Below are positions 48,448 through 63,511 of a stretch of 64,000 bases of DNA, one piece after another. The stretch spans positions 682,001 through 746,000 of the forward strand of contig JAQGDQ010000046.1 of the NCBI GenBank assembly GCA_030141605.1. Reading direction: 5' to 3'. Each line of letters starts with the position of its first letter. Position 1 is the first letter of the stretch. The translations under genes were made by a program, and so were the position numbers. The notes under the pieces are model-generated. The model saw only the letters and a program-made list of their open reading frames with translations, was not told the origin of the DNA and did no database searches. Source of the stretch: Tubiluchus corallicola. Taxonomy: Eukaryota; Priapulida; Priapulimorpha; Priapulimorphida; Tubiluchidae.

Positions 48448-51400
48448 TAGTTTAGTCTTAAAAACACACTCCATCTGGAGATCTCAGTGCTTTTTACAAT
48501 AAAGTTAAAAGAGATAAAAACAATTCGTTCAGTCAAATGAAGATAATTAGACAGTTACAATTTAAAAGAAATGTGTATATATATATATATAATATATAAC
48601 ATTGAATAAAAATTTGCGGTTACAGTTACCAATAAAAATAGTTAAAACGATTATAATTTAACACTAATAGATTTAAATTTTCGTGAAAATGAATAAAAAG
48701 TCATGGTAACAAAGCTACATACCTTATTTTAACATACTAAAATATTTAGAGTGCAAATCAATATGGGGCAGCATAAACTCATTCCCCAATATGATATGTT
48801 CGATAGGCAAGTGTGTTTTGACACATTTTTTGAAGGTTTTTGTACATTAAATTTGAACTAATTATCTTAATTTCATACAGAAAACTTCTTAAGATATTAT
48901 TAAGATTATTAACAGATTTCTTAAGATAATTTAATTATTTTAAAATTATGGGTCAACAATGTTTGCACTGCAAAGGTGTCTGGATTAAATAAGTCTCAAT
49001 ACTAAACGTTTTCACATTAAAAATTTCCTTTGGATCAAGTTTGATTTCAGAAATTCAGTAAATGTGTAAGATCATGAACTACTAATGTTCAATGCTTGGT
49101 CGCTTGATAATTAATAATTAAACAAATCAAACTAAACTGCTGTTTTTTTTCTAAAGATGCTCCTAACTGTATCATACAGGATATGGTCTTCTCTGTATAA
49201 TGGCTAAATATTTCAAATATAAATCATTAATTTTGTTTTATTGTTTGGTTTATCAGTGTTGATTTGGCATATGATGTGCTAACAAAATCTTGATACATCT
49301 TGTTACATTTCCTAAATGTATTGTCAAATATAGTTTCATGCATGCAAGTATTGTTTGTGATTAATTTACACATGAGAGTGCCACATCCACTGTATTGGGA
49401 TCTTTGTTATACAAGTTAGCTAGCAAATTACTGACAGATGGACTTTAAACAGTGCTCACACAGGAACAGAATGCTAAACCAATTTTGTATGTATATAACT
49501 GTGCCTCCATATCAATCAGTCAGTGATGGATCACTTATGACGCTGATTTTCCAGGGATTCTTTGTATCCAAGTACTGGCCCAGTCTGCGTCTTGAACCTT
49601 TAAAGTACTAAACTGGCAGAAGTGTCTTAATTACATTCGGATGTGCAATTCTCGTTTAACTAGTAGTTTATCTAGAGGATTCGCTATTTAGAGGATTAGA
49701 TGATAGTATACGAGATGCCAGCAGCTACAACCATCTACGTTGTTGGCCTTGCTAGTGAGTGCCGTGGATCCCAGAACCCCAGATCAATACATAAAAACCA
49801 CTGATATAAGCATCACCATTTTTTAGTGATGTGATTTTTGATGTTGCATACTGACCATTGTTCAAATTGCGGAACAACCTATACGACTATTTGAGTTTAC
49901 GGCTTGACTGCAACTTAATTTATTAATTATACAAAACCAACTATAACTCATATTTCCTTCTACTTTTTAGCAATTTTTTTATCGCTATCTGTTTTGCTAA
50001 ATTCATCGCAGACGCCGCCATACTTAGTGTGCGTGCACACACGCACGGATGCTTTAATATACAGGTCCGACTTGTGTCCAATTAGTTTTACGACCAATCT
50101 GCCAGAGCACATTGTGGTTGTAAGTCGACGACTACCTGTATAAATATTTGACTTCAAGCATTAAAGGAAAAACCTACTCTCAAACAGCATTCATTGTATT
50201 TTAATATACACTTAAAAATATTGACATTACAACGTAATGTGTTCGCATAAATGCCTTGCTTAATAATGCAAAAGAAATTTAAATCTTTCGTATCTTCCAC
50301 CAAAAAGCCTCGCTGCAGGCATATTTAAAAATTGCATGTATAACAAAGTTCACTCAGAAAATCTACCATTCTAGCTGACTAAATATTTGCGCTTAACTGT
50401 ATTTATGTAAAAAAACCCACTGGATTAATTAACAACAACTCCAAAGTGCATACATAGCTTTATTCCACAGGATTATACCTCAAAATTTATAAGTAATACA
50501 CGTAATAATTACAGATAAGCATGGAAGCCTACAAGGCTGTGAAAAATACAGAAGGCTCTGGGTAGTTTACTTAACTTACAGAGTTCAATTTTAGCTTGTT
50601 AAAATTATTATTCTGTTATTTTGTTGGTGTTCACTAGCTGAATTATCATATTATCATATGTAACTGTTTTTTTATCACAAGGGTTCGTCAAAAAGCAAAA
50701 AATAGTATTAATGATCTCTCGTTTAATGTGTTGAATTGTTTGTAGTTGATAATAGTAACTGCTGCTGCAAGAAAAGTTTGTTCAAGCACATGCTGGGATA
50801 AGTTTTTGTGTTTTCTGATGACACCATTTTTCATTTAAGATGATCACACCCACACGTGGAGTGATCGCGAATTTAGATCGATTTTCCTAATTACGCGAGG
50901 CGCGTGTCACAACTTTATTATTGACACTTTCTACTATTTTTCTCAAATGTTAAAATAAACTGAACTTCCGAAGAGTAATAATTTTGCAAATAAGGAGGTG
51001 GCTCCATCTTTTGCTGAGTGTAATTATTATTTAGCTGTTTTATTGTAGCGTTTTCATTCGGTTTTACAAAACCTATGAACTTTTCTTCTATTGATTTTCT
51101 GTTTCTTATAGGATGTTACTAAGAGTTTGAAAAGTGGACATTTCAGTAAATTTCTATTAGCCACAGTAACATTTCTTAGCATTGGTCGTTTACATGCTGG
51201 TGCTATTTATGTATAGTAATCTTTAGTAATCTTTATACTCATTTCATAACATGCATATTGAGTTCTGTCATTGAATGAAATTAATCTGAAAAGTTCTGAA
51301 ACATCAGAAAGCATCCATCTGTGTGGAAGATGATGTTAATTTTTTGGTCCAAGCTACCACAACCAGTTAACCGTTCAGACATTTTTTGTACCATTAAATT

Positions 51401-52076
51401 GATGTGGTAAGCTTGCATAGTAACATTAATCATGAATTGGGACTCAAACAAGTTTGTAACCTACTGATTAACAAGTTTTGTTGGTAAGTTATTTAGCAGC
51501 AGGTTTGTGATGCATGTTTTTGAGCATAGTCGAACAAATACTAAACAACAATAGGTTTAGATACAAAGATGCATGTTATGTCCAAATTATAGGAATAAAT
51601 TAGTTATTATAGGACACCTTGCAGTCAAAGTAATCAGTGTAAAATATGTTTAAGTATGTTATTTTCATAATCAGTCTTCTGATGAGTATAAATTTATTTG
51701 AAAGTACTTGTCTAATGTAAAAAAGCAGTGTTTCATGGTTCGTGTCTTTGAATATTCTGCATTTTATACCATTAATGTAGCCCTTTATTTTCAGCTAGAT
51801 TTGATTGTTAGATTTTAAAAATGAATTTCAGTTCAGTCCTGTACTCCTGAATACTCTAAACTCTAGTTGTTAACTTACAAACAAACGATAACAGTTTTTT
51901 TGTTCCAACTTACCCTCTGCAATTTCTTGTATAAATTAGTTAAGGACATTTATAATGTTCCTATTTTTTTAGGATTTGCAATATTTTTCCGTGGTTCGAC
52001 ACAATACCTGCGCATCAAGCACCAGTGGAACCGACTCACAGAACACACAAGAGAACAGTACATTTACTTATATTAG
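41626..52076 (+). CDS. NDFIP: NEDD4 family-interacting protein, NDFIP1/2-like (6 coding exons)
   Basis: Three-pass endosomal/Golgi membrane adaptor that recruits and activates HECT ubiquitin ligases of the NEDD4 family through cytosolic PY motifs. Coding exons: 41626-41652, 43378-43510, 44449-44573, 47344-47440, 48205-48387, 51973-52076. The total is 669 nt, 222 residues plus TAG; all junctions are GT-AG and in phase. Length equals the family norm (human NDFIP1 is 221). The N-terminus has the family-like TRYERL followed by acidic residues. PY motifs PPEY (65-68) and LPSY (74-77) are intact. The site where vertebrates have a first PPxY reads PPPD here (58-61). Hydrophobic helices lie at about 120-143 (containing AFLFNWIGLLFS), 150-168 (GRYGALSGFGLSLVKW just before and within), and 180-197. 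The C-terminus ends in YIYLY, like the family's hydrophobic end. It is equally related to NDFIP1 and NDFIP2 by eye, as expected for an invertebrate single-copy gene. Confidence 0.95.
43752..43840 (+). mobile_element. hAT-like transposon terminus
   Basis: Starts CAGGGATGGCCGATCCTGATC and continues with GATCGG/CCGATC palindromic words, as at ends of some hAT-derived MITEs. It lies in NDFIP intron 2. No CATCCCTG partner end was found downstream, so it looks truncated. Confidence 0.45.
45653..46731 (+). mobile_element. Helitron/Helentron-like non-autonomous element, copy B
   Basis: About 1079 bp inside NDFIP intron 3, sense to the gene. The 5' end is TCTCACTGTTTCTCATACAG. The 3' end carries a perfect palindrome TTCTGACCACGTCAGAA (46701-46717; 7-bp stem, 3-nt loop), then exactly 10 nt, then CTAG (46728-46731) followed by T. 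Two internal units of 140 bp are marked by AAATGAAAGG at about 46330 and 46470. Body words (GCAAGCTAGGGTCACCAAAC, GACCACTGGTCAAGGGG) match copy C closely. No coding capacity. A 3' hairpin plus CTRR end is the hallmark of Helitron-type rolling-circle elements. Confidence 0.8.
48404..48447. repeat. (AAT)n microsatellite
   Basis: About 14 AAT units just downstream of NDFIP exon 5, in intron 5. A short (TA)n tract follows at about 48573-48597. Confidence 0.9.
49385..49640 (-). mobile_element. Putative SINE with 5S-rRNA-like or tail-domain block
   Basis: In NDFIP intron 5. On the minus strand a B-box-like GGTTCAAGACGC is followed by GGGCCAGTACTTGGAT and, 13 nt on, CCTGGAAAATCAGC. AGTACTTGGAT plus CCTGG-AA resembles the internal promoter region of 5S rRNA, which some animal SINEs carry. 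A longer unique-looking tail follows, including CCCAATACAGTGGATGTG. The boundaries are estimates. Confidence 0.4.
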
Positions 52077-52285
52077 ACTATTATTAACTACAAAATATTA
52101 TGCCAACTAAATTAGGATATAAATTCAAATTGATAAATTGCTAATTTTGTTGAAATTGGATTTTTTTACTATTGTATTGCTTCAGGTTATCCATTTATCA
52201 ATAATGCAGGTTTAGCTGGTCAAAATTTTGTAAATTTTTACTGATTCTTCAATTTTATAAGTCATTTTCTGAGAATATAAAATAT

Positions 52286-52312
52286 ATTAAAGTATTAAAT
52301 TTTTTGTGTGTA
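52286..52312 (+). terminator. Candidate NDFIP polyadenylation region
   Basis: Two ATTAAA variant hexamers (52286 and 52294) about 210-220 nt after the stop codon are followed at once by a T/GT-rich stretch (TTTTTTGTGTGT), the expected downstream element. A canonical AATAAA at 52924 is an alternative distal site. Confidence 0.45.
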
Positions 52313-54041
52313 TTTATTTATTTTATGGCTAGTTGATCATGGGATAAATCAATGTTGTGCTTGAAATATTATGCTGGTAAAAGTTAGTCGTAGTTTGGTC
52401 AGTTAAAGTGAAAATTTTGCTGGTAAATTATTTTGTATATTATGTTTAAAGTTTACCATGATTTATCAGAGGTATACAGTATCATTTAACCAGTGCTGTA
52501 CGGTATTATTTATGTGCATATCATGCTTGAGTTGTACTTAGTTTAAGCCAAATTTAGTTAGATTGCAATGTTAATCGAGAAATTTGTAATACATTGGATA
52601 ATGATTGTGGAGACCTAAAGTTTGATTAGAAATCACAAACTTGTAAATGTTAGTGAAAATTAAAAATATTTATGGTTTATTAAGCCTGCTGTTTTAGCTT
52701 GTGGGTTGTTTTAAGATAGCAAAACTGTGTATATTAAACCTGTAAAAGTTTGAAGCATTTTATTGTAATTTGTTGTTTACATTGCAAAACGTTATAGTAT
52801 GAACCAAAAATTGGATGTAATGTTTCTCAGTATTACATTAGATGTAATGTACCATTAGGTATTGTAAAGCAGCAGGTGTTCAGTGGATTAGTGGGCTGAA
52901 ACAACTTGTCCTCATTTACTAGAAATAAAAAATATGCTAATTTTAATTTCTTTTTTCTTGGCATATATGACATCAGTACTAGTACACCATGTAGAATGTG
53001 GTGACATTTGTTACCAGGAATTATTGTAAACTGGTGTCCTGTAACTATATTAAAATGTCACAAAAATGGAGCTCTATCATCTATGACCATCATAAATATG
53101 ACTGGAATCATTCATAAGTCACCTATGAATTTTTTTGTGTTGCATAATTTATCTTTTCATTTCTTCTTGCTGTGGGGAGTGTAACTGTTAAATGTGAACT
53201 GCATGCAAAATTTGTTTTTGAGCAATGTTGTTCATTATTGTAAAAGCCACATTGAATCTCACAATTTATAACGTATAGGTGTCTTAATATTTTTCCTTAC
53301 TAATTAACTAATATATGCTGAAGCCTAATTATCTGATTTATGCTATAGTCAGCGTGTCAAAAGTTGACACATTTTTGCAGGGCATAGCAGCATTAGCGCC
53401 ACTAACAGATTTATTAGTAACAGACCCTAGTTAAGAACGTCTATTTTAATTTAACGCGATGCCCTTCTCTACCCAGATTGAGTGCATTCTAGGAAAGTCG
53501 GGCTTCACATCCTGTTATATTTCCTGAGAAAAGAACTACCGGACTTTGACAATCGATAAACTGTTGGGGGCACTGATATTTGAAATAATCTGTGATATTA
53601 TTAAAAGCGTAAAGTTGTGTATTCGCTTTTTCAATTTCAAACTCTGCAATCTCTGTTTACGCTGAATGAAATCGTTTTCTGAAGTCCTATTCACAGTAAA
53701 CTTGTTATCCTGTTTGCTGAAACCTGGTTCTTGCTTACACGGAAAAACCCTTTGCTCACGTCGAAACAGTTTATCCAAGCCTTTTTCGCACTAAAACGGT
53801 CTACTCAAAATCATAGCAAATAAAACAACTTGCTCAAAATGTGAAAAACCTTAGTCAATTTATTGATGGTGTTTGGTGTTGCTCAACTTCAGTCATGGCA
53901 ACTTAGCTAAATTCCGAACTAACAAGAAAAATTTTGCTGCCCCAGCTACATTGTTCGGACAAGTCAGGAGACTGTAGTACGTACCATTAGAGGGCTTTAG
54001 AAAGATTTTGTACAAAAACAGTTTATAAAAAGCAAGAATAA
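52313..54041. other. Possible long 3' UTR, then intergenic DNA
   Basis: AT-rich. If the distal AATAAA (52924) is used, the NDFIP 3' UTR reaches about 52.95 kb. No gene is seen in the remainder; a minus-strand frame at 53536-53778 (80 codons) has no recognised motif. Confidence 0.4.
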
Positions 54042-55664
54042 CTAGTTGACAATGTTTCTGACGTGGTCAGAAACTGAAGATTTTGCAGACAATAGTTGTA
54101 AAACTGAGCCTTAAAAATGAAGAGACGACAGCCTTTGTTTGAAAGTTATTATTTTCACCCTGCTTGAATACATAGGAAGTGCATTTCTCAATGAAACCTC
54201 AGAATTTAACTGTTCAGCCTCGTACCCATGGGTCAAAGGTCAACCAATCTCTGCACGAACGTATATCATTTAATTTGTGTCATTGAGACCTTTCATTTGA
54301 TATACTACGAGCTAGTTTCGGTTAACACCTAAAGACATTTCTCTTCTCGGGCCCCTATTTTGCCGCTGCTTGGGTCAGAGGTCAACCAATCTAGCCATAA
54401 CTTATACCATTAAATCTGGCTCACCGAGACCTTTCATTCGGTATACTACAAGCTACGTTTGGGCAATGCCTACGTTTGGAAGGCATTTGTCTCCCGACCC
54501 CTATTTTGCCCCTAATGGGGTCAAAAGTTAATAATTCACATTGTAACCTATGCCATTCGACTCGCCTCATCGAGACCTTTCATTTGATATGCTACATGGT
54601 ACTCTTCATAGACACTCGATGCATTTCTGTTCCTGACCCGCATTATTCGGTTTTTGCCCCCTCCTGGTGATAGGGATCAACCAACTTCTGGGTGATCATT
54701 GTCATTCAGTTTGTCTCATCGAGACCTTTCATTTGATATACTACGAGCTAGTTTCGGTCGACACTCGAAGGCATTTGTCTCCTCGACCCCTAGCAGGGTC
54801 GCGGGTTAATTATTCTCGTTATAGCCTATACCATTCGATCCGCCTCATCGAGACCTTTCATTTGATATGCTACATGGTACCGTTGCTCAACACTCAGTGC
54901 ACTTCTGTTTCCAACCCCCATTTTTCAGTTTTTGCCTCCTAGCGGGGTCGCCGGTTGACTATTTTCATTGTAACCTATGCCACTCGATCCGCCTCATCGC
55001 GACCTTTCATTTGATGTGCAAGGTACCATTACTCAACACTTAGTGCACTTCTGTTCCCGACTCCCATTTTTCGGTTTTTGCCCCTAGCGGAAAATTTTGT
55101 TACACGTGCACGTCCCATATTTTGTGACGTGCAAGGCCTCGACACCACCTAGCAACACGCCAAATATTGTGGCCCTAGCTCAAAAATTGTGGGAGCAGAT
55201 GGATCATAAAGAAACGTAAATGACGACCCGCCCGCTTCGTGACCTTTGACCCGGCAACTCCGATCATATGTATACGTAGATAACTTTTCCGAATGAGTGT
55301 ACCCTGTAAGGTTTGTGTCCCAAGCCCTTAGCATGTAAAAGGTCACCAACTATGGGGACCCCAAATTTTGCATTTGCCCTTCCCTCGGGTGTTTAAAGCT
55401 TGCCGTGCCCAAAAAACTTGTGAAGAAAAAAATTAGAAAAAACCAAAAGCCCTAGGAGGATATGCGACCTAAAGGAAAAACGACAGACGTCCACTGCCCT
55501 TCTCCCTTGACCAGTGGTCAGTGGTCACCACACTGTTGTTCGTGCCCCGCCCAGGACTACCAACCCTGCAAGTTTGGTGACCCTAGCTTGCAAGGCTTAC
55601 GAGTTTATTAAGCGTTAAAGTGGCGGAGAACAAATAAATAATAACTCAATGAAAAACAGTAAGA
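54042..55664 (-). mobile_element. Helitron/Helentron-like non-autonomous element, copy C (expanded)
   Basis: About 1623 bp, inverted relative to copies A and B. The 3' end (left side) shows CTAG at 54042-54045, a 10-nt spacer, and the palindrome TTCTGACGTGGTCAGAA at 54056-54072. The 5' end (right side) is TCTTACTGTTTTTCATTGAG on the minus strand, at 55664. The extra length over A and B (about 545-590 bp) is explained by four more internal units. The motif GACCTTTCATT recurs at 54287, 54428, 54573, 54723, 54852 and 55001, spacing 129-150 bp. Short open frames across it are by-products of the repeats. Confidence 0.8.
54220..55080. repeat. Six-unit ~143-bp tandem array inside copy C
   Basis: Each unit pairs a GGGTCAAAGGTCAACCAATC-like word with a TCGAGACCTTTCATTTGATA-like word about 55 bp later. 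Units differ by roughly 10-25 per cent by eye, so the expansion is not brand new. Confidence 0.8.
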
Positions 55665-55916
55665 TTTTCCTATGGCAAAATCTTAATCATTACAAAGCAA
55701 AGTAAGGAAGTAGTTGAAAAAATGCTCGTCTGGCTTCAAGTGATATCGGCGCAGTCATTTATTGCTAGCAACCTACTTCTGGAAGTCTCGCAGTTGCCAT
55801 GACAACCAGTGTTTGTTTTTGGCTTCTTTAGCAAACTACGCTAGAACTGTTTATCGTGCTAGCAAAGGATTCTACATACACACGACAGGAAGTTGAGTCT
55901 AGTTTTGCGACAGCTC

Positions 55917-56110
55917 TCTCCCTCCCTTCCTTCCCTCCTCTCTCTCTCTCTCTCTCCCTGTGTGTGTCTATCACTTACACGCATTCTCGTCCTTCTTCCC
56001 TCTTTTTTCTTACTAATATTAGCCTCTTTCTTCTTCATCATTTCTTCCACTCTCCCAATTCTTTTCATTTCTTTCCTTCCGTGCTTTCGTGCGCGCTCTT
56101 TCTCTCCCTC
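55917..56110. repeat. Pyrimidine-rich low-complexity tract
   Basis: CT-rich plus-strand sequence with a short perfect (CT)n core at about 55940-55957. Leu/Ser/Pro-rich frames across it are artefacts. Confidence 0.85.
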
Positions 56111-59300
<3,190 letters not shown>

Positions 59301-59782
59301 AAAAAGAAAGATAAAAGAGAGAATGAGAGAGGAGGATGGGAGAGGAGGTGTCGAAAGAGTAGAATAAAGACCTTCGGCAAAACCATTTGAGTTGAGTGCT
59401 AAAAGGAAAAAGGAAAAAATAAAAGAAATCAGTAGACTTACAATGTAGTCAAAAACAGACTTGGGAAGATTTGCAATAACTGGTGGATTTTACTATCCAA
59501 CAATTACGCGCAGAGGCTTTTCAACGAAGGCTAACAATAGCAACATCTGTTACTTAATAAGCTACTTTTATAAAGAACAGGAAGTCAATTGATGGTTCCC
59601 TAGTGCTAGCAGAGTGTGTGAATAAATTAAAGAATATAAAAGGTAGCGACATTTACAACATTTTTAATCTGAAAAGACATAATTAAACATTCAACAGCCA
59701 ACAAGTGAAATAATGATTTCAAAACGTTTATTTCGTACATGCAAAGATATGCCGAATGTGGACTTTCTTATAGAATGTGGAC

Positions 59783-60072
59783 TATATATCTTGTAGACTT
59801 TAGTGCAGGTGTTCATAGAAGACACCCATCTCATCGTACAACCGAGTTCTTCCTCTTTCCAAACATCCGTGTAACTTCCTCTAAAACCCACACGAAGCAG
59901 TTGTCGAATAGTTTCGTATAACTTCTCGTTTAAGTTTTGCATAAGAAAACCTGAAAACGGCTGAATATGACGTTTGCTTTTCGTTAGCCTAGGACATCCA
60001 GAATGATCGAATCCGCTTTAAAATTTAACGGGTTCTTTCTTGTCCATGACCTTTCTATATATTTCCTGGAAA
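59783..60072 (-). repeat. Dispersed duplication, copy 1
   Basis: Pairs with 61760-62036. The first 107 bp (59783-59889) are identical base for base in both copies; the remaining ~180 bp are about 85 per cent alike with small indels. On the minus strand the identical block is open in the frame giving GSYTDVWKEEELGCTMRW, and here the frame runs upstream into KLYETIRQLL. The identical part follows a TTTTAG, which could act as a splice acceptor. Whether it is an exon, a pseudogene or a mobile fragment is unknown. Confidence 0.75.
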
Positions 60073-61227
60073 ATAGAAATAGGTTAAATTAAGAATTTTT
60101 TGCGCAATCCTACTAAAAGATGAACAAACAAACAGCGATAAAAGCATAACCTCGTTGAAAGAGGGAATTAGGAAAAATTCACGAAAGTAACTTTTAATCC
60201 CAGGGATTGTGGCGCAGCTAAGTTGGTGGTTTGTTGGAAGCCAACTTTCGGTTTCGTTATTTGTGTATAGGAACATGTGATGACGTTGATTCTCGCTGTT
60301 GAAGCAAAGTTGTTTTGAACGAGAAGACTGATCGAGGTCAACACGTGGCTTCCATCTGTGCGTATCCCAGCATGCACTGCGTACACACTCCATGCACGTG
60401 GGATGGCGCAAATTCATAATAACCACATGTAACCTTTATATACAGGGAGACTGGGGTTTATACATATTTCAAGTTTGTTATTAAATGCTTATTTAGGTCT
60501 ATTCTCTCTCGTATCACTTTGATGAATGTGTACAGTCTATAAACGGCCATCCCCAAAGTCGTCACAGATGCCGTGTGCCGCAACTCTTACCATGTTTACT
60601 TGAATCTGAGCTTCCCAGAAAATTTTTTCTGGTGTAATCTGGAAGTTGATAGATGACGTTGATCATTTCTTGTTTCATTTGACTGTTTACACATTGGCGA
60701 ATTAAATTTTTAGCGATTGTTTACTTTTGCATAGTTCGACTCAATGCTTTATTTACAAGCAGTTTCCTGATTAACCAACATTACTCAATGTAATAAATTT
60801 ATTTAAAAACGCGTTCACAGTGGACCCGTCTAGAAGTAAACAGACCTGCGTGGAATGCTTCCTTTTGCAAACTACTAAAGCGAATACATGGGTTAATAAT
60901 TAAAATACGAACAAATATGAAAAGTTCAGGCCTTACGCTCTACAGTTATAAATTCAAGTATATTTTCTGCCTTCGGTTGTACCAGCTGTCAAAGATGGTT
61001 TAATATTCGGCCTTGAGTTCTTATTAAAGCCCGTTACGTTGCTAAATTTTGCTAATATTTTTTTACGCCTCATCGAGAACGATAAAATAAAAAATATTAA
61101 TGAATCTATGTGGTTATCAATTTTAAGTGACCTTGACACATCTATTTTTTTTATAAAATACTAAGTTGATACGAACAGGTTAATGGATGGTGTTTAGTCA
61201 AATACAAATATTTCGGGGCCTATATAT
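60073..61227. other. Spacer between the duplicated segments, no gene supported
   Basis: Two overlapping minus frames at 60055-60426 (123 codons) and 60168-60386 are in different phases and neither shows a family motif. Confidence 0.4.
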
Positions 61228-61740
<513 letters not shown>

Positions 61741-61759
61741 GGACAGATAAATAGATATG

Positions 61760-62036
61760 TATATATCTTGTAGACTTTAGTGCAGGTGTTCATAGAAGAC
61801 ACCCATCTCATCGTACAACCGAGTTCTTCCTCTTTCCAAACATCCGTGTAACTTCCTCTAAAACCCCCACGGAGCATTGTCGAATAGTCTCGTGTATCTT
61901 CTCGTATAAGTTTTGAATAAGAAAACCTGAAAACGGCCGAATATTCGTTAGCCCAGGCCATCGAAAACGATCGAATCCGCTTCATAATTTAACGTGTTCT
62001 TTCTTGTCTATGACCTCTCTACATATTTCGTGGAAA
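61760..62036 (-). repeat. Dispersed duplication, copy 2 (next to GATA array)
   Basis: Second copy of the 59783-60072 segment in the same orientation, about 2 kb away. The shared 107-bp block occupies 61760-61866. A one-base indel beyond it changes the upstream reading frame relative to copy 1. Confidence 0.75.
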
Positions 62037-63344
62037 CCCTTCGTGTATATATATAGACGTGCCTGCGTGCGTGTGTGGCGCGAAAAATACTTTAAAATAA
62101 AAATAATCATTGATATAAACTATTTATTGGGAGTTTCAAAAATTCCGCATTCTTTATACATCTCAAAATCTCAAATTATTTTTAAAATTTTTTTAAAATA
62201 GTAATTATCATATTGAGACATCAAATGACAATTTGGTTGCTGGGTACAATTTATTAGAATTTTCGTAGCATCAAACTTGGCTTCGTAAGTCTACAGCACT
62301 AATTTTACACCTAAATTACACGGGCGCTCTTTTCCATAATAATATAGGCATGCAGTGATTTTTACACATGCGGCGGAGTGCAAAACTTGAAAAGCAGGCC
62401 AAAAATCTTAACTAATCAGCAATATAAAAGTTGCTGCAAAAATCGGATTAGTTAGTAGGTTCTGAACATGATTATTTATTTATATTTAAAAAATAATTTA
62501 ATAACTTCAATAGTTTATACCGCAGTCTAGAATCGTAGCCTGAACGAGCTTATATGGAATGAAAACGTTCCCAGTCATAAAAACACATTTAATACACAGT
62601 TGCACGAATTTTTAAATATTTTGGCTTCTATTGGCCTACAGTAGCTATAGAAGAGTTAACTGCCTCTCCCCTTTGTGATAAGCTGGCAGTGTTGTTAAAC
62701 ACAAATCTGGCGGAGCTGAGTGGCAGGAAGTTTGGCTGAGTTTCCACAGCGGAGATATTTATAGTTAAAAGATGAGGATGCAAGGAGAGGATGCTGCACT
62801 GGGGGTGCGCGCAGTAACCAAAAACAGCTGTAAAACTTGGCTTTATTTTTACTCTAAACAATTGCTACTATCCAGTACAATAGAGTGCCACATTCACATG
62901 CTGATCACATTATACACGTCACCAGCCGGTGTGTGAATCTTGTAAGGCAAGGATATCAGTAAGAGAGAGAATGTGGCTTCATTCTGCCATCTGAATGACG
63001 TCAATAGCAGAAATCATGAATTGGAAGTTTACCAAGCTGTCAATGAAAAGAACATGTGCTACATTAAACACAGATTTCAGGTAAATCGCTAAAATAATTC
63101 GTATTAGTTGTGTTAATACAGCCCTAAAATGAAGCCAGTTGCCTACGCTACATTTACTAATCCACCAGGCATCTTGTTGTAAATGGGAAAATGAAACTGT
63201 GGGTTTTGAAAACTTTATTTTGGAATAAATCACAAGCAATATAAAATAGAAATCATAACATAAGTAGGCACATTATATTCGTAAGCTTAAAAGCTCAAGA
63301 ACATCAAGACTTGTGTAATATTAGGAAGCTTGGAGAAAACTATA
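62037..63344. other. Intergenic DNA without a recognisable gene
   Basis: AT-rich. Short minus frames at 62628-62861 and 62979-63239 have no recognised motif or splice context. Confidence 0.4.
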
Positions 63345-63511
63345 CTTACCTGATGGAAAATCAACTTACCTTCACCACGTTGAACGTCAACTTACCTTCG
63401 ATAAACACAGGTCCTCGAAATTCCCATTGTTGGCGAAGCTTGGCTAAATGCGGAGTTTCTCTTCAGAATGTGGCGAACCCTTACTAAATGCGGAGTGTCT
63501 CTTCAAGTAGT
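63345..63511 (-). repeat. Small tandem block with three splice-donor-like motifs
   Basis: On the minus strand, a 40-bp unit containing GAAGAGA-ACTCCGCATTTAG occurs twice (plus-strand starts 63432 and 63472). It is followed by an open stretch reading AKLRQQWEFRGPVFIEG and then three GTAAGT-type donors within about 45 bp (near 63396, 63373 and 63352). It could be the end of an exon with alternative donors, or a repeat that happens to contain these words. No family was recognised. Confidence 0.4.

Noticed and set aside
54460-54950. Plus-strand frames with repeated RLIETFHLICY-like peptides
   Set aside because: The repetition comes from the ~143-bp tandem units of the mobile element in the antisense direction; the frame is broken between units and absent from copies A and B.
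60055-60426. 123-codon minus frame overlapping a 72-codon frame in another phase
   Set aside because: Two phases open at once suggests chance; no recognised domain in either.
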